64,000 nucleotides of DNA from Pseudomonas sp. DG56-2 (lineage in GTDB: Bacteria; Pseudomonadota; Gammaproteobacteria; Pseudomonadales; Pseudomonadaceae), in the NCBI RefSeq assembly GCF_004803755.1, contig NZ_CP032311.1:1752501-1816500 (forward strand), given 5' to 3'. Numbering within the stretch: position 1 is the stretch's first letter; the number at the start of each line of letters is the position of its first letter. The notes under the pieces were generated by a model. It had not been told where the DNA came from. It searched no databases and saw only the letters and a program-made list of their open reading frames with translations. Position numbers and translations under genes: made by a program. Positions 46,383 through 56,178 of this stretch are shown in pieces.

Positions 46383-47585
46383 GTGAACAAGCCACTGATG
46401 CCGGTCGAAGATGCTTTGGCACGCTTGCTGGCACTGGCGCAAGCCGCCCCTATTGTCGAAACCGAAGTGCTTGCGCTGGCGCAGGCCGAGGGACGCGTGC
46501 TCGCCAACGAATTGGTTGCGACCCTGGATCTGCCGCCTTGGCCAAACAGTGCCATGGACGGTTACGCGCTGCGCCTGGCCGATTGGCAGGGAGAACCGTT
46601 GCCTGTCAGTCAGCGGATCTTCGCAGGTCACGCTCCAGAGCCGTTGCAGCCAGGAACCTGCGCACGGATTTTCACCGGCGCACCGGTGCCGCCTGGGGCT
46701 GACTGCGTCGAGATGCAGGAAAACGCCGAGGTCCTGGAGGATCAACGGGTGCGATTCACGGCATCGCTGCGCGAGGGCCAGAATATTCGTCCGCAAGGGC
46801 AGGAAACCCGTGCCGGAGAGTCGGTGCTGGCAGCGGGTACGCGCCTGGGACCGATTGAGCTTGGCTTGGCGGCAACGCTTGGCTATGCCACTGTCAATGT
46901 GGTGCGCAAGATCAAGGTTGCCGTGCTGTCCACAGGAGATGAGCTGGTCGAGCCGGGTTTGCCGTTGGGGCCAGGACAGATCTACAACAGCAACCGACGC
47001 CTGCTGGTCAGTTGGCTGCAGCGCCTGGGTTGCGAAGTGACCGATGCTGGGATTCTTGCCGATGACCTGCAAAAGACCCGTGACTGCCTGGCCGGGTTGA
47101 GCGAAGTCGATTTGATACTTTCCACCGGCGGTGTCTCGGTGGGAGAGGCGGACTACCTGGGCCTGGCCTTGCGTGAGGCAGGCGAACTGGCACTGTGGAA
47201 GTTGGCGATCAAGCCCGGCAAGCCGCTGACCTTCGGCCACTACAAAGGTGTACCGGTCATTGGTTTGCCTGGCAATCCGGCCTCGACGCTGGTGACTTTT
47301 GGCCTGCTGACTCGACCCTACCTGTTGCGCCGCCAGGGCGTGCAGGACGTGACGCCGTTACAGTTCGCGGTGCTCGCAGGTTTCGACTGGCCCACGGCTG
47401 GCTCGCGTCGCGAATACCTGCGCGCGCGACTGGATCAGGGTCAAGCGCTGATCTACAGGAACCAGAGCTCTGGCGTACTACGCAGCGCCGCTTGGGCCGA
47501 GGGCCTTGTCGAAGTTCGCGAAGGCACTGCACCTGCCAAGGGTGACACCGTTCAGTTCATTCCCCTGAGTGAGTTGCTCGGCTGA
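46383..47585 (+). CDS. moeA: Molybdopterin molybdenumtransferase MoeA
   Basis: About 400 residues. The start is a GTG at 46383 (MNKPLMPVEDALARLLA) with GAGG just before it, overlapping the end of the moaB region. Motifs: N-S-A-M-D-G-Y-A near residue 55, I-F-T-G-A-P-V-P-P-G-A-D, S-T-G-D-E-L, and S-T-G-G-V-S-V-G. It inserts molybdate into adenylylated molybdopterin. Molybdenum cofactor is needed for assimilatory nitrate reductase, which links it loosely to the nas genes. Its 3' end overlaps the convergent glycosyltransferase gene by 29 bases. Confidence 0.95.
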   Translation: MNKPLMPVEDALARLLALAQAAPIVETEVLALAQAEGRVLANELVATLDLPPWPNSAMDGYALRLADWQGEPLPVSQRIFAGHAPEPLQPGTCARIFTGAPVPPGADCVEMQENAEVLEDQRVRFTASLREGQNIRPQGQETRAGESVLAAGTRLGPIELGLAATLGYATVNVVRKIKVAVLSTGDELVEPGLPLGPGQIYNSNRRLLVSWLQRLGCEVTDAGILADDLQKTRDCLAGLSEVDLILSTGGVSVGEADYLGLALREAGELALWKLAIKPGKPLTFGHYKGVPVIGLPGNPASTLVTFGLLTRPYLLRRQGVQDVTPLQFAVLAGFDWPTAGSRREYLRARLDQGQALIYRNQSSGVLRSAAWAEGLVEVREGTAPAKGDTVQFIPLSELLG

Positions 47586-48804
47586 GTGCGCTGGCTTGAG
47601 AAAACACGGGTGCCCGCTGACTCAGGCGGGCATGCACGTTTTCCAACTGGGCGGCGGCAATGCTCCAATCGTGACGGTCGTTGACGAACTGGCGGGCCGC
47701 CTCGGAAAGTTGGCGCATGCGCCAGGGCTGGTTGAGCAGTTGGGTAATGATCAAGGCCAGTTGATCACTGTCGTCGCTGCCTAGATAGTGCTCGCCCTGA
47801 GTCACTTGTAGCCCGGAAACCCCTTTGGCGGTGGTGACCACTGGCAGGCCTGCGGCCATGGCCTCGAGTACCTTGATTTTCGAGCCGCCGCCATAGCGCA
47901 GGGGGGCGAAGAAGATCGCCGAATGGCGTTGCAGTTCGCGTAAGTCAGGCAAGTAGCCAATCCACTCGATACGCGGATCGTTCCAGCGCGATTTCCAGCT
48001 GTCGGGCAAGGCATGTCCTACTATGGCCAGGCGCACGGCAGGATTGCTTTGCCACACTTGCGGGAGGATGTCTTCAAGCGCCCATTCCACGGCTTCGAGG
48101 CTGGCGCTGTATTCAAAGTTACCGACAAACAAAAGTCGCTGGCTGTGATGAGACGGGTAGATATCCTGGTAATGCGCGCAATCGACGCCATTGATCACCA
48201 GAGACGCGGGGTAGCCGGTCAGGCGACTGATATGTTCGACATCCCTGGGGCTGACGGCGACGACCTCATGCGCCTGGCTCAATACGCGACTTTCCCAGCG
48301 CCGGTAGCGCCAGCGGTCGAAGGCGTTGAATGGTCGCAACCATAAAGGCAGGCGGTCATGACAGGCCGCACCAGATACCGATTCGATGGTGTGTTCGCTG
48401 AGTAGAAAGGGCAGTTGCCGAGCTTGCAGTGCTTTTTCAAATGGCTGGAAGCTGTAGCTGTGCTCAATGTGGATCACATCCCAGTGTTCTTCCAGCAGTT
48501 GCTCGAAACGATGCCGAAGGTGCGGCGCCAGGCCATTCACACTGGCGCGCACGGGATAGCCGGCATAGACCGCAGCCAACAGGTTCAATGGGCTGTGCAA
48601 TGGCCGCCTGGGCAATACGATCAGGCGTTCGAGCAGTGGCTCGAGCGCCTGACGTGCTGCCTCGCTGGGCGGGATCTTGGACTGCACCAGTAAGGTGATC
48701 TGGTGGCCCCGCTGCGCGAGACTGCGCAGCAGGTGGTATTGCCGGGTTTTGCCACCGCTGGTGGTAGGCCAGGGCAGATAAGGCAGTGTCCAAAGTACGC
48801 GCAT
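47557..48804 (-). CDS. Glycosyltransferase (GT4-like, two Rossmann domains)
   Basis: 415 residues of the GT-B fold. The N-terminal domain begins M-R-V-L-W-T-L-P-Y-L-P-W-P-T-T-S-G-G-K-T-R-Q-Y; the donor-binding C-terminal domain has L-L-F-V-G-N-F-E-Y-S-A-S and F-A-P-L-R-Y-G-G-G-S-K-I-K-V-L-E-A-M-A-A-G-L-P-V-V-T-T, the E-x7-E-type region. Cytoplasmic. It lies after a GDP-mannose-forming gene in the same orientation, so a mannosyltransferase acting on an exopolysaccharide or surface glycan is a fair guess. The C-terminus overlaps moeA by 29 bp. Confidence 0.88.
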   Translation of the reverse strand: MRVLWTLPYLPWPTTSGGKTRQYHLLRSLAQRGHQITLLVQSKIPPSEAARQALEPLLERLIVLPRRPLHSPLNLLAAVYAGYPVRASVNGLAPHLRHRFEQLLEEHWDVIHIEHSYSFQPFEKALQARQLPFLLSEHTIESVSGAACHDRLPLWLRPFNAFDRWRYRRWESRVLSQAHEVVAVSPRDVEHISRLTGYPASLVINGVDCAHYQDIYPSHHSQRLLFVGNFEYSASLEAVEWALEDILPQVWQSNPAVRLAIVGHALPDSWKSRWNDPRIEWIGYLPDLRELQRHSAIFFAPLRYGGGSKIKVLEAMAAGLPVVTTAKGVSGLQVTQGEHYLGSDDSDQLALIITQLLNQPWRMRQLSEAARQFVNDRHDWSIAAAQLENVHARLSQRAPVFSQASALSRATHSGE

Positions 48805-48868
48805 GACCCCTTTCCTCTATACCCGGGCGGGTGACGGCATGCAGATAGGAATGGACGCGCCTTGGGTG

Positions 48869-50323
<1,455 letters not shown>

Positions 50324-50599
50324 TTCACAGCCTTGTGTCAGAGCACTGAGACTACAGTGCATTAAAGGGAATCCGGACCTGGCAGGCGCTCACTTAAATT
50401 GTCAATAAAATGACTTTTAGTATCGGCATCTTCCGTGAAGGCCAAATATTTGTCGAATGATGCACCCAGGCGCGCGCTGTTTCAATGATATTTGTGTGAA
50501 TGCTCGGCAAATATCTCGGAAAAAGCGCGATGAAATTGCAGTAAACAGGTTGGCTATAAGGTCCAGATAGTGGGTTTTCTTTCGTGGGGATTAGGCGAA

Positions 50600-51499
50600 A
50601 TGGCGCAAAAAAAGGCGTTATTGATTTTGCATGGCAAACAGGCAACGAACGAGCAGGTGCGCGCTGCCGTCAGCGTGATGCGCGAGCGCGGTTGGCCGCT
50701 GGATGTGCGTTTGACGTGGGAAGCCGGTGATGCCGCCCGCTGGGTCGAGGAGGCGCTGGCCGCGGGCTACAGTCATATCGTGGCCGGCGGTGGCGATGGT
50801 ACGCTACGCGATGTCGCCGAAGCCATGGCGCGGGCCCAGGGAAAGGCTGGTCTTGTGCTATTGCCATTGGGAACGGCCAATGATTTTGCCCGTGCCGCGG
50901 GAATACCGTTGGAACCCGAGGCGGCGTTAGCGCTGCTGGATGCCCCGGCGCAGGCGATTGACCTTGGCCAGGTAGGGCAGCAGATATTTCTCAACATGGC
51001 CACCGGCGGCTTTGGTAGTCAGGTAACCGCCAATACCTCCGAAGACCTGAAAAAGGTGCTAGGTGCGGCAGCCTACCTGTTTACCGGCTTGTCGCGCTTC
51101 AGTGAGCTCAGTGCCGCTTCGGTGGAGCTGCATGGGCCGGACTTTCAATGGCAGGGCGAGTTGTTGGCGCTGGGTATCGGCAATGGTCGTCAAGCCGGTG
51201 GTGGGCATGTGCTGTGTCCGCAGGCGCAGGTTGACGACGGGCTGCTGGATATCAGCATTTTGCCCGCGCCGCAGGAAATGGTAGGTACGTTGCGCAGTCT
51301 GCTCAGCGATGGGCTGGGATTGGATAACCTGTTCGTGCGCGCGCGCTTGCCGTGGGTTGAAATAAAGAGTTCGCAAGGCCTGGATATCAATCTCGATGGC
51401 GAGCCGCTCCAGGGAGACAGCTTGCGTTTTGAAGCGCTGGCAGGCGCGTTGCGGGTGCACTTGCCGCCTGACTCGCCATTACTCAGTCATCAAGGCTGA
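50600..51499 (+). CDS. yegS: Lipid kinase YegS-like (diacylglycerol kinase family)
   Basis: 299 residues. The DAGK catalytic loop G-G-G-D-G-T-L-R-D-V lies near residue 65, followed by L-P-L-G-T-A-N-D-F-A-R near 92 and a C-terminal beta-sandwich with D-G-L-L-D and N-L-D-G-E-P. YegS phosphorylates phosphatidylglycerol or related lipids in vitro. I chose the ATG at 50600 (MAQKKALLILHGKQ), preceded by GGGGATTAGGCGAA. Its 3' end overlaps the convergent response regulator by 17 bases. The A+T-rich gap 50324-50599 before it holds divergent promoters and no gene. Confidence 0.94.
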   Translation: MAQKKALLILHGKQATNEQVRAAVSVMRERGWPLDVRLTWEAGDAARWVEEALAAGYSHIVAGGGDGTLRDVAEAMARAQGKAGLVLLPLGTANDFARAAGIPLEPEAALALLDAPAQAIDLGQVGQQIFLNMATGGFGSQVTANTSEDLKKVLGAAAYLFTGLSRFSELSAASVELHGPDFQWQGELLALGIGNGRQAGGGHVLCPQAQVDDGLLDISILPAPQEMVGTLRSLLSDGLGLDNLFVRARLPWVEIKSSQGLDINLDGEPLQGDSLRFEALAGALRVHLPPDSPLLSHQG

Positions 51500-52142
51500 T
51501 GATTCGTTCGCGCACCGCAAATAGAACCAGGCCGGCAACGTCATAGATATGCAGGCGTTTCATGATCTGCGAGCGATGGGTTTCCACGGTCTTGATGCTC
51601 AAGCCCAGCCCGTGGGCAATTTCCCGGGTTGATTTGCCGCGCACAATCAAGCGCAAAATTTCCAATTGACGGGCCGTGAGGTTGTGATTTTCCGACATCT
51701 GCGGCTTGGGTTTGTGCGTGCGTGACAAGGCCCGATTGATCACCGTATGGGCAATCGCCGGGCTCAAGTAGCGCTCATTGTTACGCAGCGCTGCCAGGGC
51801 TTGTTCGAGTTCGGTGGCGGTGGTGTCTTTGAGTAGATAGCCGTGGGCGCCGCTTTCCAGGGCCTGCATGATCAGTTCGGGGTCTGTGTGCATCGACAGA
51901 ATCAGGACCTTGCTGCGGCAGCCATTGGCGCGCAGTTGGGTCAAGGCATCGAGGCCATTGGTGGTGCGCATGGAAATATCCAGCAGGATGATGTCTGGGT
52001 CCAGGTGCAGTACCAACTCAGCCACCTGGTTGCCATCATTGCCTTCGCCCACCACCGTATAACCAGGGAGATAAGACACCAAGGCGCGAACGCCTGCACG
52101 GATCAGCGAGTGGTCATCTATCAGCAACAACTTACAGGTCAT
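51483..52142 (-). CDS. LuxR/NarL-family response regulator
   Basis: 219 residues. Receiver with D-D at 9-10 and phospho-acceptor in I-I-L-L-D-I-S-M-R (Asp 55), then a LuxR-type HTH (L-T-A-R-Q-L-E-I-L-R-L-I-V-R-G-K-S-T-R-E-I-A and L-S-I-K-T-V-E-T-H-R-S-Q-I-M-K-R-L). The start codon overlaps the sensor kinase stop (ATGA), so the two are translationally coupled. Targets unknown. Confidence 0.94.
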   Translation of the reverse strand: MTCKLLLIDDHSLIRAGVRALVSYLPGYTVVGEGNDGNQVAELVLHLDPDIILLDISMRTTNGLDALTQLRANGCRSKVLILSMHTDPELIMQALESGAHGYLLKDTTATELEQALAALRNNERYLSPAIAHTVINRALSRTHKPKPQMSENHNLTARQLEILRLIVRGKSTREIAHGLGLSIKTVETHRSQIMKRLHIYDVAGLVLFAVRERIISLDD

Positions 52143-53029
52143 GGGGCACTACTTGTGTCGGCGCGTTCGAGGGTGCGGGGCGGCCAGGGGAACAGGGCGT
52201 CGATGCGGGTACCTTTACCGGGCTGGCTGCTGACAGTCAGCGTGCCGTCAAGAAGCGCCGCGCGTTCGTACATGCCGGCCATGCCGCGCTGCCCTTCATC
52301 TGCGGGGTTGCTGGCTGGCAGAAAGCCGTGCCCGTCGTCACGGATCGACAGCGCAAGGCCCGCCGGCTGGCGTTCGATGCAAATGATCAGATTGCGTGCG
52401 TCAGCATGGCGAAGAATATTGGTGACGGCTTCCTGGGTGATTCGGAAGGCGGCAATGGCTATCTCTTCGGGAATGCCGCCAAGACGCTGGCGGCACTCCA
52501 GGCTCCAATGCAGGTTGGTGTTTTCCAGGGTGCGTACCAGGTGTGCGCGCAAGCTGGCCTCCAGCCCAAGGCTGGACAACTGGCGAGGATTGAGGGTGGC
52601 GCAGACGTCGCGAACGTTATCCAGGGTGTCATCCAGGGTGCTGCGCAAGGTGCTGCAGTGCTCCTGCAGCGCGCCGGGTGCGAGGCGCTGCAGCAAGTCG
52701 GCCTGAAGCTTGGCGGCGGTCAGCAGTTGGCCGATATCATCATGCAGCTCTCGGCTTAGGCGCTGGCGCTCACTCTCCTGAACTTTGAGCAGGCGGTCAG
52801 CAAGTTCGGCAGGGCGCATGGCAATTGAACGTGCCCAGTGCTGAAGGTGCCAACCGATGCTCAGCATGGCAGCAAGGTGCAGCAGGATAACGCCAAGCGG
52901 GATTGGTAGCGCGTAAATATACAGGACCAGGTTGGCGGTGATCGAGGTGAGGCACAAGACAGTGGTGAGTCCGCGCAGAAGGGCGGCTCCGGGGGGCCAG
53001 AACTTGGATCTATTTAGGCTTGAGAGCAT
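52139..53029 (-). CDS. NarX/DegS-type sensor histidine kinase (HisKA_3)
   Basis: 296 residues from the ATG at 53029. Two to three membrane segments in the first ~60 residues with almost no extracytoplasmic loop, so the signal may be intramembrane. HisKA_3 phospho-acceptor in L-S-R-E-L-H-D-D-I-G-Q-L-L (His 96), then an HATPase with T-Q-E-A-V-T-N-I-L-R-H-A (N box), D-D-G-H-G-F and G-M-A-G-M-Y-E-R-A. Cognate to the overlapping regulator. A start at 53080 would add 17 residues. Confidence 0.92.
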   Translation of the reverse strand: MLSSLNRSKFWPPGAALLRGLTTVLCLTSITANLVLYIYALPIPLGVILLHLAAMLSIGWHLQHWARSIAMRPAELADRLLKVQESERQRLSRELHDDIGQLLTAAKLQADLLQRLAPGALQEHCSTLRSTLDDTLDNVRDVCATLNPRQLSSLGLEASLRAHLVRTLENTNLHWSLECRQRLGGIPEEIAIAAFRITQEAVTNILRHADARNLIICIERQPAGLALSIRDDGHGFLPASNPADEGQRGMAGMYERAALLDGTLTVSSQPGKGTRIDALFPWPPRTLERADTSSAP

Positions 53030-53467
53030 AGAAAAATGAAGCCATTGAAATATCGCGGTAGAAAGCCGTGCAAGTAGCAAGCTAGAGACGTTTTGGTCGT
53101 GCCTTCAATATCTTTGTATGTCGGCGCCAAACGGCCTGGATAAATACTTGCGCCAAGTGACTTAGTCATCTAAGGCGTGTCCGACCAGGGGTGTCTGGTC
53201 GTCTTTGGCGCGCATGGTATCACTTCAAGTGTAAATGGTCGCGAACTCTCGGGACTGTCACAATCGTCAGGTTTTACGGGCTGATACCCGGATTTATCAG
53301 GGGCGCGAGCCTAGCATTTGGCCACTACTTTATTAGCCGCAAATTTTGCCCCGTAGAACTAAAGTCATACTTGTCAAAGTGGCGGCGGCAATGGGGCGGT
53401 CTGTGCGTAAAGTTCAAAGCTAATATGCTCTCCGGGCGCGTCGACTGGCCAGGGGCTGTCATGCTGT
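53030..53467. other. Non-coding stretch (438 nt), lower G+C
   Basis: No credible gene; a 100-codon plus-strand frame at 53191-53493 lacks a ribosome site and family features. CGACCAG/CTGGTCG (53182-53201) forms a 7-bp hairpin with a 6-nt loop followed by TCTTT on the plus strand. The area holds the promoter of the sensor kinase and could hold a small RNA, but nothing specific identifies one. Confidence 0.5.
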
Positions 53468-53968
53468 TTAGTTATCCGTACTTGGATGCCTAATTGTCGG
53501 ATGAAGCAGGTGCGACGGATGGTCGCAAGGGGCTTGGCTGGCGCTGCAGGATTCGCAGGCCAGCACTGGGTTCAGTGCGGCGGCGAGGTTATCCAGCAAT
53601 AGGACTTGCTCATCGATATCCAGGCCCAGGCGGCCGGTACGAGGATCCACCAACTCCAATTGCCAGGCCAGCAAGGTCAGGCACTCGGTCAGGGCGGGTA
53701 GTGCGGTTCCTGGTAGTTGCGCTGGGTTCTGGGCGGTTTCCAGCAAATGCTGCAGCTGTCTGCAGTAGCTGGCCACTTCGACCAACCCCAGGCGCTGGGC
53801 GCGATTGACCAGTGAGGCCAGAGTATCGTTCAGGCAATGACAGGCATCCGGATCGTTGTCGATCAGTTCCAGATGATGCAAGCACTCCTGGGCTTGGGTC
53901 AGCAGCACTTGGGCATCCACCAGGAACTCCTGGAGCGCGCCGCTGTTCAGTGATTCGTTGGCCATCAT
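53468..53968 (-). CDS. Degenerate Hpt-like helical protein next to cheV
   Basis: 166 residues, all-helical. It begins M-M-A-N-E-S-L-N-S-G-A-L-Q-E-F-L-V-D-A-Q-V-L-L; the region L-A-S-L-V-N-R-A-Q-R-L-G-L-V-E-V-A-S-Y-C-R-Q-L-Q-H-L-L-E matches the Hpt/CheA-P1 pattern H-x-x-K-G-x-A-x-x-L-G-x-x-x-x-A-x-x-x-x-x-L-E, but the phospho-histidine and the K-G are replaced (Ala at about residue 51). It probably cannot carry phosphate; a binding or decoy role is possible. GGAG six nt before the ATG at 53968 sets the start. It is divergent from cheV. Confidence 0.7.
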   Translation of the reverse strand: MMANESLNSGALQEFLVDAQVLLTQAQECLHHLELIDNDPDACHCLNDTLASLVNRAQRLGLVEVASYCRQLQHLLETAQNPAQLPGTALPALTECLTLLAWQLELVDPRTGRLGLDIDEQVLLLDNLAAALNPVLACESCSASQAPCDHPSHLLHPTIRHPSTDN

Positions 53969-54313
53969 TTGGCTCCAGCGCAAAGGGCTGGAGCAGGGGC
54001 TGGCCACAATGAGGCGATCGCTGACAAAAGCCTGACTCCGTTCATGCAATGAGAATGGCGTCACATTAATGGCTATTGGATATCGCGAACATCAGGTCTC
54101 GCCCGATTGCTACTAGGGGAATCCCTGATGGTGTGATTCGTTTGCGACCTTTTGCGAAGGTTAGCGACGAGAGGGGCGTTCAGCAGTAAAGCATGATGTT
54201 AAAGTGACATCAATGGTTGGCGAAGCATTTTCGCCAAGGGGTCAAGCTGAGTCCTATCTGGCCGATACAGAGCCATTGGATTCATTTATTGAAACAAGCC
54301 TGGGGGTTCTGTA
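53969..54313. other. Divergent promoter region of the Hpt-like gene and cheV (345 nt)
   Basis: No gene. It contains the FliA promoter of cheV near its right end. GGCGAAGCATTTTCGCC (about 54219-54235) is a small palindrome just upstream of that promoter. Confidence 0.55.
54242..54268 (+). promoter_or_regulatory. FliA (sigma-28) promoter of cheV
   Basis: TCAAG-N14-GCCGATAC: exact -35 and seven of eight -10 positions at the standard spacing, 46 nt before the cheV start. Confidence 0.85.
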
Positions 54314-55249
54314 ATGGCTGGCATTCTCGACACTGTAGACCAAAGAACGCAGTTGGTAGGTGAGAACCGCCTGGAAATTCTGATGTTCCGCCTGGCTGGC
54401 CGGCAGTTGTTTGCGATCAACGTGTTCAAGGTTCAGGAAGTGCTGCAAATGCCTAAGCTGACCTTGATGCCCCAACGCCACGCCTATGTTTGTGGCGTGG
54501 TCAATCTGCGCGGACAGACGCTACCGGTTATCGACCTGTCTCAGGCCATCGGCATGCGACCGTTGGAGCCGGGGCCGGGCAGCACAATTATCGTCACCGA
54601 ATACAACCGTTCGGTTCAGGCATTTTTAGTAGGTGGGGTCGACCGAATCGTCAACATGAACTGGGAGGCGATCATGCCGCCACCCAGCAGCGCCGGTCGC
54701 CAGCATTACCTGACGGCCATCAGCAAGGTTGATGAGCAGTTGGTGGAAATCATCGACGTGGAAAAAGTGCTGGCTGAAATCGTGCCCTACAGTGCCAAGG
54801 TTTCACGCGACAAACTCCAGGACCCCGTGCTGGCTCGAGCCCGAGGTCGTGAGGTGCTATTGGTGGATGACTCCACGGTAGCGCTGGCGCAGTTGCGCGA
54901 TACGTTGTCGCAGTTGGGAGTGAAAATGCACGTTGCCACTGATGGCCTGAAAGCGTTGCGCATGCTCAAGGGTTGGGCGGATGCAGGAGAGGACGTCTGT
55001 GAAAAGCTGTTGATGATTTTCACCGATGCCGAGATGCCAGAAATGGACGGCTACCGCCTGACCACCGAGATTCGTAACGACGCCCGCTTGCGCCCGCTAC
55101 ATGTGGTGTTGCATACCTCGCTCTCAGGTAGCTTCAACGAATCGATGGTGAAGAAGGTCGGCTGCGACAACTTCCTGTCCAAGTTCCAGCCCGATAAATT
55201 GGTCGATGTGGTGCGTCAGCGCCTGATGCTGGATGAAGCCACGGCCTGA
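54314..55249 (+). CDS. cheV: Chemotaxis coupling protein CheV (CheW + receiver)
   Basis: 311 residues. A CheW domain (about 20-165; L-A-G-R-Q-L-F-A-I-N-V-F-K-V-Q-E-V, then V-N-L-R-G-Q-T-L-P-V-I-D-L) is joined to a receiver domain with L-L-V-D-D-S at about 180 and the phospho-acceptor aspartate in I-F-T-D-A-E-M-P-E-M-D-G (about 237). CheV links receptors to CheA and its phosphorylation tunes adaptation or acts as a phosphate sink. The FliA promoter upstream places it in the flagellar regulon. Confidence 0.95.
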   Translation: MAGILDTVDQRTQLVGENRLEILMFRLAGRQLFAINVFKVQEVLQMPKLTLMPQRHAYVCGVVNLRGQTLPVIDLSQAIGMRPLEPGPGSTIIVTEYNRSVQAFLVGGVDRIVNMNWEAIMPPPSSAGRQHYLTAISKVDEQLVEIIDVEKVLAEIVPYSAKVSRDKLQDPVLARARGREVLLVDDSTVALAQLRDTLSQLGVKMHVATDGLKALRMLKGWADAGEDVCEKLLMIFTDAEMPEMDGYRLTTEIRNDARLRPLHVVLHTSLSGSFNESMVKKVGCDNFLSKFQPDKLVDVVRQRLMLDEATA

Positions 55250-55294
55250 GTCGGTATAAGCTACGGCTTTGAACCGGCAGAAGGAAGGTCGTCG

Positions 55295-56098
55295 ATGCAA
55301 TTGAGTGCGCTTTACCGTTATCCACTTAAATCCGCGCGCGGCCAGGCGCTGCAATCTTCTTCGCTGGGCCTGTTGGGATTGAGTGGTGATCGTCGCTGGA
55401 TGCTTGTAGAGCGTGACAATGGGCGATTCCTGACGCAGCGCGCGTATCCGCAGATGAGTCAGTTAACAGCCCTGTACAGCGTTGATGGCGATCTCACTCT
55501 TGAGGCGCCCGGACGATCAGCGCTGTCCGTGCCGGTGCCGCAGGCTGACAGCGACCTGCGCGGCGTAACGATCTGGCGAGACACCTTCCGTGTGCCGGAT
55601 GCCGGGGACGAGGCAGCACAATGGCTGAGCGAATTCATTGGCAAGGACATCCGTCTGGTCCATGTACCTGAAGAGCGCGCTCGTTTTTTGCCTGGCGGTT
55701 ATGGTGACAACAGCGACCGAGTGGCTTTTGCCGATGGCTTTCCCTTGCTGCTTATCGGCCAATCATCACTGGATGATCTGATCCAGAAGGTCGGCCGTCC
55801 GCTGGAAATGTCGCGTTTTCGTCCCAACCTGGTCGTTGAGGGGGCGCAGGCCTTTGCCGAGGATGGCTGGAAGCGCATCCGTATTGGTGACATGGAGTTT
55901 CGCGTGCTCAAGCCCTGTGAGCGCTGCATCATGACCACCATTGACCCGCAGACAGGCGAGCGCAGCGCCGACCGCGAACCCCTGACGACACTCAAGACCT
56001 ATCGGCAAAAAGAAGGGGATGTGCTGTTCGGCCAGAACCTGGTGGCCGATGGTAGCGGTACGCTTGAGGTGGGGATGCCGGTGACGGTTCTGGAATAG
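55295..56098 (+). CDS. MOSC domain-containing protein
   Basis: 267 residues. An N-terminal MOSC_N beta-barrel (M-Q-L-S-A-L-Y-R-Y-P-L-K-S-A-R-G) is followed by a MOSC domain with the conserved cysteine region L-K-P-C-E-R-C-I-M-T-T-I-D-P-Q-T-G. These proteins relate to the YcbX and mARC molybdoenzymes that reduce N-hydroxylated compounds; it lacks the C-terminal ferredoxin domain of YcbX, so it needs another electron donor. It may use the cofactor made via moaB-moeA. Confidence 0.92.
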   Translation: MQLSALYRYPLKSARGQALQSSSLGLLGLSGDRRWMLVERDNGRFLTQRAYPQMSQLTALYSVDGDLTLEAPGRSALSVPVPQADSDLRGVTIWRDTFRVPDAGDEAAQWLSEFIGKDIRLVHVPEERARFLPGGYGDNSDRVAFADGFPLLLIGQSSLDDLIQKVGRPLEMSRFRPNLVVEGAQAFAEDGWKRIRIGDMEFRVLKPCERCIMTTIDPQTGERSADREPLTTLKTYRQKEGDVLFGQNLVADGSGTLEVGMPVTVLE

Positions 56099-56116
56099 CC
56101 GTCGCAAGAGGGGGCT

Positions 56117-56152
56117 TTGTATAACGCCAGTTGTCAGGCCGGCGTTATACAA
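56117..56152. terminator. Hairpin between convergent MOSC and slt genes
   Basis: TTGTATAACGCC and GGCGTTATACAA pair exactly over 12 bp around a 12-nt loop. It lies between the two stop codons; no strong T-run, but the A/T-rich arm ends favour bidirectional termination. Confidence 0.7.
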
Positions 56153-56178
56153 GGCAGCGCGCTGTGTAAGGGCCGCGT

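Noticed and set aside
53191..53493. 100-codon plus-strand frame between the sensor kinase and the Hpt-like gene
   Set aside because: No ribosome site, overlaps a hairpin, and lower G+C than coding neighbours; likely accidental.
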